A DNA stretch of 14,918 nucleotides from Oscillospiraceae bacterium. Lineage in GTDB: Bacteria; Bacillota; Clostridia; Oscillospirales; Ruminococcaceae. Location of the stretch: contig CAAGDZ010000099.1 in NCBI GenBank assembly GCA_900768735.1, forward strand, positions 1 through 14,918, written 5' to 3'. The translations under genes were made by a program, and so were the position numbers. The notes under the pieces were generated by a model. That model did not search any database. It was not told where the DNA came from and was given only the letters and a program-made list of their open reading frames with translations. The number at the start of each line of letters is the position of its first letter. Positions within the stretch are counted from its first letter, which is position 1. This document shows, piece after piece, positions 6,517 through 13,196 of the stretch.

Positions 6517-7854
6517 ATGAGATACGGATTTAAGAGTGCAGAGGAAGTAAAGGAAACTTCGCTTAATTACAACCTCCATTCATGGAGCACGCAGGGAAAG
6601 CTTAATCCCGCAGTTGTCGAAAAGGCGGAGGGCATCTACTACTACACCGCGGACGGCAAGAGATATGCCGATATGTCAAGCCAGCTTGTAAATCTGAATT
6701 TAGGCTACGGCAACAAGGACATTATCGAGGCTATCAAGGAGCAGGCGGAAAAGCTTGCATACATAAGCCCCGCTTATGCTATTGACTGCCGCTCAAAGCT
6801 CGCGGAGATGGTAGTAAAGGTTGCACCGAAGAACATGGGCAAGGTATTCTTTACCTTAGGCGGCGCAGACGCAAACGAGAACGCTATAAAAATCGCAAAG
6901 CTCTACACCGGCAGATACAAAATCTTTTCGAGATACCGCGCATATCACGGCAGCTCGTTCGGCGCGGGTAATCTGACCGGCGAGCCGAGAAGATATACTC
7001 TTGAACCCGGTATACCCGGATTTGTAAAGTTCACCGACCCGTATCTGTACCGCGCACCTTTCCCGTTTGAGAGTGAGGAGCAGGCGACAGAGTATTATCT
7101 CGGACAGCTCCGCGACCAGATTATATACGAAAACCCCGACGCGGTAGCGGCTATTGTTATGGAGACTGTCACCGGCTCAAACGGTATCATCATTCCGCCT
7201 AAAGGCTATTTGCAGGGCGTGCGTAAAATCTGCGACGAGTTCGGCATAATGATGGTATGTGACGAAGTAATGGCAGGCTGGGGCAGAACAGGCGAATATT
7301 TTGCCTGCGAAAACTGGGGCATCGAGCCTGATATGATTACCTTTGCAAAAGGCGTAACCTGTGGCTATGCACCGCTCGGCGGCGTAATAGTAAGCAAGAA
7401 GATTGCGGCGTTCTTTGACGACCACAAGCTCGACTGCGGTCTGACATACTCCGCTCACCCGCTCGGCTGTGCGGCAGGTGTCGCTTGTCTTAACTACTAC
7501 GAAAAAGAAAACATCATGGCAAAGGTAAAGGAGCGCGGCGTACAGCTCGGCAAGCTGCTTGAGGACATCAAGGCAAAGCACGAGTGCGTAGGCGACGCGA
7601 GATACATCGGACTTTTTGCCTGCGTAGAGCTTGCAAAGGACAAGGCGGCTCACGAGCCTTTAGTTCCTTTCGGAAAGGACCCCTAGGGCATCATGGGCAA
7701 GATTGTCGGTATGCTCAAAGCAAAGGGCTTTAACACCTACTCTCATGAGGCTTGCATTTTCGTTTGTCCTCCGCTTATCATCACCGAGCAGGAGCTTGAC
7801 GAAAACCTTGCTATCTTAGACGAGGTACTGACGGAAGTTGACAAGATGATATAA
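6517..7854 (+). pseudogene. Class III PLP aminotransferase (probable beta-alanine:2-oxoacid), interrupted by an in-frame TAG
   Basis: The reading frame spans 445 codons but codon 390 is TAG (7684-7686). Before it are 389 residues with class III marks: LGGADANENAIKIAK (114-128), AYHGSS (142-147), VCDEVMAGWGRTG (247-259; cofactor-ring Asp D249), and TFAKGVTCGYAPLGG (275-289; Schiff-base Lys K278). After it the same frame continues for 55 residues (GIMGKIVGMLKAKGFNTYSH, then VCPPLIIT near the end), the usual C-terminal part of the small domain, to TAA at 7852-7854. One base change from a sense codon such as GAG would create the TAG. Start ATG 6517 has AAAGGAA 9 bases upstream. Context suggests conversion of beta-alanine to malonic semialdehyde. 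It may be a recent pseudogene, a leaky or readthrough gene, a two-piece protein (ATG 7693 could restart), or a sequence error. Confidence 0.8.
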
Positions 7855-7881
7855 ATTTTTCGTACGAAAGGACGGACTGTT

Positions 7882-9243
7882 ATGGATCTGATTATTAAAA
7901 ACGGTACTATTATCACACCGACCTCGACCTTTACCGCCGATGTCTGCGTAGACGGCGGAAAAATCGTCGCAATAACAAAGGACGCGGGCACAGATGCAAA
8001 AGAGGTTGTTGACGCGGCGGGAAAATACATACTCCCCGGTGCGATTGACGCTCACACCCACCTTGCTATGCCCTTTGGCGGAACGATTTCCTCCGATGAC
8101 TATTTTGCGGGCACACGCGCGGCGGCGTGCGGCGGTACGACTACGGTATTCGACTTTATTTTACAGGATTTCGGCGAAAACATGGTTGATTCTATTAAGC
8201 GCCGTGACGCGCTGTGCGCGCCTGACGCGGCTGTAGACTACGCTTTTCACGTTGCGGTAAAGGACGTGTCAAACGGTCTGATTGACAGCATAGAGCAGGC
8301 TGTGGATTACGGTGTATCTTCCTTCAAGGTATTCATGGTTTACGATTTCGGCGTAACCGACGGCGTATTCTATCAGGTGCTTGAAAAGGCAAAGACCTGC
8401 GGAGCAATGATTTCTGTACACGCGGAAAACAAGCAGCTTATCGATGTGCTGACCGAGCGTTATCTCTCAGAAGGTAAGACAAGCGCATGGTATCACTATA
8501 TGAGCCGCCCTGAGTTTGTCGAGGGTGAGGCGGATATAAGAGCTATTCAGCTTGCAAAGAGCCTTGACAGTAAGCTGTACATAGTACACCTTGCAAACAA
8601 GGAGGGTATCGACGCTGTCGAAAGGGCGAGAAACGAGGGTTATGAAATATACGCCGAGACCTGCCCGCAGTATCTCGAATTTACCTCTGATGTTTACAAG
8701 AGAGAGGACGGCAGAAACTTTGTATGCTCACCCCCGATGAAGGGTGAGGAGAGCCGCGCGGCGCTGTGGGAGGCTATAAAGAAGGGTCTTATCACGACCA
8801 TTGCCACCGACCACTGCACGTTCCAGTCATACGAAAAGGACTGGGGTAAGGACGATTTCACCAAGATACCTAACGGCTGTGCAGGTATTGAGAATATGTA
8901 TCCCTATATGCTGTCCGCGGCAAACGACGGCAAGATTTCGTTTAACAAGGTAGTAGAGCTTTGCTCCTACAACCCTGCAAAGATTTTCGGTTGTGACAAC
9001 AAGGGTGCTATTGAAGTTGGAAAGGACGCGGATATAGTAATCTATGACCCGACAAAGCAGTTTACTATTACAAATGAGAAGATGCACAGTGACTGCGACC
9101 ACACAATCTGGGAGGGTAAGGAATTAAACGGTTATCCCGAGGCAACCTACTCACGCGGCAGACTTGTATACAAGGACGGCGAATTTTTAGGCGAGCGCGG
9201 CTGGGGCAAGTTCATCAAGCGCTCATCCAGTGGTAACCTATAA
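7882..9243 (+). CDS. hydA: Dihydropyrimidinase / hydantoinase
   Basis: A 453-residue cyclic amidohydrolase that opens dihydrouracil (or hydantoins) to the N-carbamoyl amino acid in the cytoplasm. The binuclear zinc site is complete: H58 and H60 in GAIDAHTHLAMPF, the lysine to be carboxylated K149 in SSFKVFMVYDFG, H180 in SVHAEN, H236 in YIVHLANKEG and D310 in IATDHCTF. Y154 after the lysine fits the substrate-binding tyrosine of the family. Length and ends are normal. Start ATG 7882 has AAAGGAC 9 bases upstream and lies 27 bases after the aminotransferase frame, so the two are co-transcribed. A dihydropyrimidine dehydrogenase gene downstream makes dihydrouracil the likely natural substrate rather than a 5-substituted hydantoin, allantoin or dihydroorotate. 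Confidence 0.93.
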   Translation: MDLIIKNGTIITPTSTFTADVCVDGGKIVAITKDAGTDAKEVVDAAGKYILPGAIDAHTHLAMPFGGTISSDDYFAGTRAAACGGTTTVFDFILQDFGENMVDSIKRRDALCAPDAAVDYAFHVAVKDVSNGLIDSIEQAVDYGVSSFKVFMVYDFGVTDGVFYQVLEKAKTCGAMISVHAENKQLIDVLTERYLSEGKTSAWYHYMSRPEFVEGEADIRAIQLAKSLDSKLYIVHLANKEGIDAVERARNEGYEIYAETCPQYLEFTSDVYKREDGRNFVCSPPMKGEESRAALWEAIKKGLITTIATDHCTFQSYEKDWGKDDFTKIPNGCAGIENMYPYMLSAANDGKISFNKVVELCSYNPAKIFGCDNKGAIEVGKDADIVIYDPTKQFTITNEKMHSDCDHTIWEGKELNGYPEATYSRGRLVYKDGEFLGERGWGKFIKRSSSGNL

Positions 9244-9247
9244 TGCG

Positions 9248-9313
9248 GCGGCTTGCAGCCGCAGGCAATTCTCCCCGCTAGCGGCTTGCAGCCGCAGGCA
9301 ATTCTCCCCGCTA
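9248..9313 (+). repeat. 33-bp tandem repeat, two exact copies, in the 3' region of the dihydropyrimidinase gene
   Basis: Two identical adjacent 33-bp units (9248-9280 and 9281-9313) begin four bases after the stop codon. Each starts with the hairpin GCGGCT-TGC-AGCCGC, and the junction forms CCGCTAGCGG. A second short repeat follows: TAAAGGTTAGCAA at 9312-9324 and 9330-9342 (period 18). Confidence 0.8.
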
Positions 9314-9357
9314 AAGGTTAGCAAAAACATAAAGGTTAGCAATTGCTCGGAGGAAAT

Positions 9358-9380
9358 GTTTGTTTAAATCAAACTTTTTT
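9358..9380 (+). terminator. Weak terminator candidate after the dihydropyrimidinase gene
   Basis: GTTTG (9358-9362) and CAAAC (9370-9374) flank a TTTAAAT loop and are followed directly by six T (9375-9380). The stem is short and A+T-rich, so termination may be partial. Confidence 0.4.
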
Positions 9381-9433
9381 ACAATGTGATTGCTGCTAAA
9401 AAGCAACGGAGAATAATATATATTATAATTTAC

Positions 9434-9462
9434 TTGTGAATTTTTCCGAAATATGTTAATAT
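9434..9462 (+). promoter_or_regulatory. Candidate sigma-A promoter of the PreA-like gene
   Basis: TTGTGA (9434-9439), 17 bases, TAATAT (9457-9462) with TG one base upstream of the -10 box (extended -10). It would give a leader of about 90 bases with its own hairpin, so the dehydrogenase can probably be expressed apart from the upstream genes. Confidence 0.5.
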
Positions 9463-9493
9463 ACAATTGGGAAAAATAGCGCGATATTTTCGG

Positions 9494-9521
9494 TTTGCGG
9501 GCGGTTTTTGCCGCCCGCAAA
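9494..9521 (+). other. G+C-rich hairpin in the leader of the PreA-like gene
   Basis: An 11-bp perfect stem, TTTGCGGGCGG (9494-9504) with CCGCCCGCAAA (9511-9521), closes a TTTTTG loop. No T-run follows. It lies between the predicted promoter and the ribosome binding site (9542-9550). Confidence 0.55.
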
Positions 9522-9559
9522 TTTACAATAGGATTTTCGACAAAAGGAGACGTGATTTT

Positions 9560-11044
9560 GTGTTTTCAAAATATTCATGTATAGAAGAAAGCTCACGCTG
9601 TCTTTTATGCCACGATGCGCCATGTACTTCAGCCTGTACCGGCGGTGCTTCGCCGGATTTATTCATACGCTCATACAGATTTGACAATCCGGATAAGGCA
9701 AAGACCCTTATAAGCTCGTGCGCCGACTGCACAGCGCCCTGCATGGACGCCTGTGTGCGAAAAGAGCTTGACCGACCTGTTGATATAAAAGGTATAGCAG
9801 GCTACATAAAAGAAAACGCCGCCGACACAAAACCCGCCGCGGATTTGTCCATGACCTTCTGCGGTGTTAAGTGTGAAAATCCGTTTTTCTTATCTTCTTC
9901 GGTAATAGCAAGCAGCTATGAGATGTGTGCAAAGGCGCTTGATATGGGCTGGGCGGGTCTTGTCTACAAAACCATAGGCTTTGCAAAGATGAACGAGGTG
10001 TCGCCGCGCTTTGACATTTTAAATAAAGAAAGCACGCCGTACATCGGATTTAAAAATCTGGAGCAGATTTCCGACCACCCGCTGGAGGAAAACCTCGCCA
10101 TACTCAAAAAGCTGAAAGAAAATTATCCCGATAAGGTGATTGTTTCGTCGATTATGGGCGAGACCGAGGAAGAATGGACCGAGCTTGCGCGGCTGTCCGA
10201 GGAGGCAGGCTGTGACATCATCGAGTGCAATTTTTCCTGCCCGCAGATGACGAGCCACAGTATGGGAAGCGACGTCGGCACAAACCCCGAGCTTGTATCA
10301 AAATACACCGCCGCCGTAAAGCGCGGCACAAAGCTGCCGGTGCTAGCAAAAATGACGCCTAACATCACCAATATGGAGATACCCGCAATCGCCGCGAAAA
10401 ACGCAGGCGCGGACGGCATAGCCGCGATAAATACCGTAAAGAGCATTATAAATATTGACCTTGACGGCTTTGTACCGACCCCGAACATAAACGGAAAATC
10501 GGCGGTCGGCGGCTATTCGGGAAAGGCAATAAAGCCGATAGCACTTCGATTTATCTCGGATATGAAGCGCAACGCCGAGCTTGAAGCTATGCCGATAAGC
10601 GGCATGGGCGGAATAGAGACCTGGCGCGACGGTCTGGAGTTTATTCTGCTCGGCTGTACAAATTTGCAGATAACGACCTCGGTCATGCAGTACGGCTACC
10701 GCATAATCGAGGATCTGACCGACGGACTTGCTCGCTGGCTGTCCTCGGCGGGATATAACAGCGTAAACGAGGTTGTCGGACTTGCGCTGAAAAATACCGT
10801 TGACGCGGGTGCGCTTGACCGCGACAGCGTGGTTTATCCGGTATTTGATAAGGATAAGTGCATCGGCTGCGGCAGATGCTATATCACCTGCTATGATGCC
10901 GGACATCAAGCGGTAATCTGGGATAATGATAGCAGAAAGCCGCGTATGGACGGCAAAAAGTGTGTCGGCTGTCACTTGTGTATGACTACCTGTGCTGCGG
11001 GTGCGATTTCAAAAACAAAGCGTATTCCTAAACCGAAAAAATGA
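9560..11044 (+). CDS. preA: PreA-like dihydropyrimidine dehydrogenase with an extra N-terminal Fe-S domain
   Basis: A 494-residue iron-sulfur flavoprotein that should reduce uracil or thymine to the dihydro form. Residues 1-90 resemble the N-terminal Fe-S domain of dihydropyrimidine dehydrogenase, PreT and GltD, with cysteines C14, C17, C22, C26 and C54, C57, C61, C65. Residues 97-425 are the FMN-binding dihydroorotate dehydrogenase-like barrel; the catalytic cysteine is C227 in ECNFSCPQM, followed by MGSDVG. The C-terminus has two CxxCxxCxxxC ferredoxin motifs (C434, C437, C440, C444; C468, C471, C474, C478). E. coli PreA lacks the N-terminal domain, while the animal enzyme has FAD and NADPH domains between the two parts; here these are absent, so electrons must come from another protein. 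Start GTG 9560 with AAAAGGAGA about 9 bases upstream; the open frame to 9467 upstream covers the leader hairpin and lacks a binding site. Confidence 0.88.
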   Translation: MFSKYSCIEESSRCLLCHDAPCTSACTGGASPDLFIRSYRFDNPDKAKTLISSCADCTAPCMDACVRKELDRPVDIKGIAGYIKENAADTKPAADLSMTFCGVKCENPFFLSSSVIASSYEMCAKALDMGWAGLVYKTIGFAKMNEVSPRFDILNKESTPYIGFKNLEQISDHPLEENLAILKKLKENYPDKVIVSSIMGETEEEWTELARLSEEAGCDIIECNFSCPQMTSHSMGSDVGTNPELVSKYTAAVKRGTKLPVLAKMTPNITNMEIPAIAAKNAGADGIAAINTVKSIINIDLDGFVPTPNINGKSAVGGYSGKAIKPIALRFISDMKRNAELEAMPISGMGGIETWRDGLEFILLGCTNLQITTSVMQYGYRIIEDLTDGLARWLSSAGYNSVNEVVGLALKNTVDAGALDRDSVVYPVFDKDKCIGCGRCYITCYDAGHQAVIWDNDSRKPRMDGKKCVGCHLCMTTCAAGAISKTKRIPKPKK

Positions 11045-11057
11045 CATAATAACCGAA

Positions 11058-11112
11058 AGCTCTGCCGCCGTGTGATTTATTTGCACGGCGGCAGAGCTGT
11101 ATTTATTTTATG
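11058..11112. terminator. Bidirectional terminator between the PreA-like gene and pyk
   Basis: A perfect 15-bp stem, AGCTCTGCCGCCGTG (11058-11072) with CACGGCGGCAGAGCT (11084-11098), has an 11-base loop. T-rich sequence follows on the plus strand (GTATTTATTTT); on the minus strand TTTCGGTTATT follows. It lies between convergent genes and can end both transcripts. Confidence 0.85.
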
Positions 11113-11122
11113 AAAAACACAA

Positions 11123-12883
11123 TCAGTTATTTGACGAGCATACAAGTCCCTTTTCAGCGTCAACCGTAATGGTCACTCCGCTTTTTAAAATGCTTGCAGC
11201 ATTTTCCGCGCCGTATATTACCGGTATATCAAGCGACAGACCTACAACTGCGGCGTGACAGTCCTCATTCTTATCCTCTACTATTATGCCTGCGGCGCTT
11301 TTAAGTACCGACATAATTTTATTTGAGGTGTGGGGGATGACCAGTATATCACCCGAGCGGCAGTTTCTCAGCGCCTGCTCCTCGTCCTTGCATACACATA
11401 CCGGAGCGGTGACCTTTTTAGCGGTTATTCCTTGACCCTTTACAAGCACGTCACCGACAATATGCACCTTCATCATATTTGTAGTGCCGGATATTCCGAG
11501 CGGAAGGCCCGCGGTTATTACTATCAGATCTCCGCCTTTTAGCAATCCCTCCTCCATAGCGCGCTGAACCGCATGCTCAAAAAGCGAGTCGCTGTCGGAC
11601 ATCTCCTCTGCCTTTATAGGGATAACACCCCAGGATAAATTAAGCTGTCTTTGCGCGGTGTCGCTGGTGGTAGCCGCGATAATCGGACAGGTAGGACGGT
11701 ATTTCGACAGGGTTTTTGCCGTGCCGCCGCCCTTTGTGACAGTAAGAATCGCAGTAGCACCGAGGTCGATGGCAGTGGTTACCGTCGCGTGTGCGATAGC
11801 ATTTGTCACATTCGGCGCGCCCTCTGCCTCTCTTGAATAAAACCTCTTGCGGTAGTCTATATCCTGCTCGGTGGTCTCGGCGATAGCCTTCATTGTGCGT
11901 ACCGCCTCAACGGGATAAGCTCCCGCCGCGGTTTCGCCGGAAAGCATTATAGCGCTTGTACCGTCATATATCGCATTTGCGACGTCTGTTGTTTCCGCTC
12001 TTGTCGGGCGGGGATTTTTTATCATAGAATCGAGCATCTGTGTGGCGGTTATTACCTGCTTGCCCGCATTATAGCCCTTGTGTATAAGCTCCTTTTGTAT
12101 GCGTGGAATTTCTTCAAACGGTATCTCTACGCCCATATCGCCGCGCGCTACCATTATACCGTCGGCTACGCGCAGAATATCGTCTATATTGTTTACGCCG
12201 TCCTGATTTTCTATCTTTGCTATTATTTTGATATGCTTGCCGCCGTTTTCATCGAGCAGCTTTCTTATCTGTATAATATCCTCGTCGCAAGTGACAAAGC
12301 TTGCGGCTATTATATCAAAGCCGGTTTCTATGCCGAACAGCAAATCGCTCTTGTCGCGCTCGCTGAGGTACGGCATTGAAAAATGTATACCTGGAAAATT
12401 ACAGCTTTTATTTGCTTTCAGAATGCCGCCGTGTATTACCTTACAGCGAATATCGTCACCGTTTTCTTTGCGGTCGATTTCGATAACTTTAAGCTCTAAA
12501 AGTCCGTCATCAACCAGAATCTTTGCGCCGGTTTCTATATCGTCTGCAAGATTTTTATAGGTAATAGATACTCTCTCGCTTGTTCCCTCAATTTCTTCTG
12601 TGGTGAGGATAAACTCCGCACCGTTTTTAAGCTCGACGGGATTTTCGTCCTTAAAGCTCTTTACTCTGACCTCGGGACCCTTTGTGTCGAGGATTGCGGG
12701 GACGGGCACACCCAGCTCCTCGCGTATTCTTTTTACCTGCTCATAGCGCTTTTTGTGACTCTCGTGGTCGCCGTGGGAAAAATTGAAGCGCGCACAATCC
12801 ATTCCGTTTTTTATAAGCTCGCGCAGTATGTTGTCGTCATCTGTCGCAGGACCCAGAGTGCAGACTATCTTTGTTTTTTTCAT
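11123..12883 (-). CDS. pyk: Pyruvate kinase with C-terminal PEP-utilizer-like domain
   Basis: A 586-residue enzyme that converts phosphoenolpyruvate and ADP to pyruvate and ATP, the last step of glycolysis. Seen: KIVCTLGPATDD (5-16), NFSHGDHESHKKR (34-46), LDTKGPEVR (65-73), catalytic Lys K223 with E225 in IIAKIENQDGV, Mg-binding D249 in ARGDMGVEIP, and the barrel end RPTRAETTDVANAIYDGTSA (292-311) then MLSGETAAG. E71 in DTKGPE is the glutamate of potassium-dependent enzymes. The length of about 586 rather than 470 comes from an extra C-terminal domain like that of Bacillus pyruvate kinases, with a conserved His in CHAAVVGLSLDIPVIYG. Start ATG 12883 has AAAGGAA about 11 bases upstream and its own sigma-A promoter. 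It is convergent with the catabolic genes and divergent from dnaA; no functional link with either is implied. Confidence 0.97.
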   Translation of the reverse strand: MKKTKIVCTLGPATDDDNILRELIKNGMDCARFNFSHGDHESHKKRYEQVKRIREELGVPVPAILDTKGPEVRVKSFKDENPVELKNGAEFILTTEEIEGTSERVSITYKNLADDIETGAKILVDDGLLELKVIEIDRKENGDDIRCKVIHGGILKANKSCNFPGIHFSMPYLSERDKSDLLFGIETGFDIIAASFVTCDEDIIQIRKLLDENGGKHIKIIAKIENQDGVNNIDDILRVADGIMVARGDMGVEIPFEEIPRIQKELIHKGYNAGKQVITATQMLDSMIKNPRPTRAETTDVANAIYDGTSAIMLSGETAAGAYPVEAVRTMKAIAETTEQDIDYRKRFYSREAEGAPNVTNAIAHATVTTAIDLGATAILTVTKGGGTAKTLSKYRPTCPIIAATTSDTAQRQLNLSWGVIPIKAEEMSDSDSLFEHAVQRAMEEGLLKGGDLIVITAGLPLGISGTTNMMKVHIVGDVLVKGQGITAKKVTAPVCVCKDEEQALRNCRSGDILVIPHTSNKIMSVLKSAAGIIVEDKNEDCHAAVVGLSLDIPVIYGAENAASILKSGVTITVDAEKGLVCSSNN

Positions 12884-12953
12884 AATACAGATATTCCTTT
12901 CTTTCTGACTTCGTTATATACATATTTAAATATAAGATTTTATTTTCGGTTTC

Positions 12954-12982
12954 AGTATAACATTTTAAAGGGCGGTTGTCAA
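12954..12982 (-). promoter_or_regulatory. Sigma-A promoter of pyk
   Basis: On the minus strand, TTGACA (12982-12977), 17 bases, TATACT (12959-12954): a near-consensus promoter about 70 bases before the start codon. An inverted repeat GCGGTT (12972-12977) / AACCGC (12989-12994) overlaps the -35 box and could be an operator. Confidence 0.85.
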
Positions 12983-13048
12983 TCGAATAACCGCGATATT
13001 ACGCATTTTTCACAAATTTTACATTCGACTTTATACTCCGTTTTCATC

Positions 13049-13077
13049 TTGACATAAGCTAGAATATATGGTATTAT
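13049..13077 (+). promoter_or_regulatory. Sigma-A promoter of dnaA
   Basis: TTGACA (13049-13054), 17 bases, TATTAT (13072-13077). It predicts a leader of about 110 bases that is A+T-rich and contains TATTGCAAA (13135-13143). The rest of the 313-base gap between pyk and dnaA holds the pyk promoter; no gene is seen. The nearest DnaA-box-like site is TTTTTCACA (13006-13014), one mismatch from TTATNCACA. Confidence 0.8.
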
Positions 13078-13196
13078 AATCTTAATTGTTTTTATTGTGA
13101 GAAACGTGTTTTTTTTGTCAGTTTATCCGAATTATATTGCAAATTTTTAGAGGATTTGTCAAAAAATAATATGCTTTTCATAATCGGAGGTGTGAA

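Noticed and set aside
7684..7686. Pyrrolysine or reassigned amber codon
   Set aside because: TAG is used as a normal stop for the permease ending at 3220, the aminotransferase family has no known need for a special residue here, and no suppressor machinery is visible in the window.
9248..9313. Possible CRISPR array
   Set aside because: The two 33-bp units abut directly with no spacer, and there are only two copies with no cas genes nearby.
9311..9520. Small minus-strand frame of 69 codons in the spacer before preA
   Set aside because: It overlaps the repeat, terminator and promoter signals, is dominated by A+T-rich residues and resembles no known protein.
9467..9559. Upstream extension of the PreA-like protein
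   Set aside because: This stretch covers the predicted promoter end and the leader hairpin; the GTG at 9560 has the strong AAAAGGAGA site at proper spacing.
10343..10975. Long antisense frame (210 codons) inside the PreA-like gene
   Set aside because: It is opposite a well-conserved gene with full Fe-S and FMN motifs, and its translation shows no recognisable family.
13006..13014. TTTTTCACA as a DnaA box upstream of dnaA
   Set aside because: It is a single site with one mismatch in A+T-rich DNA, which is expected by chance; not enough to call an origin.
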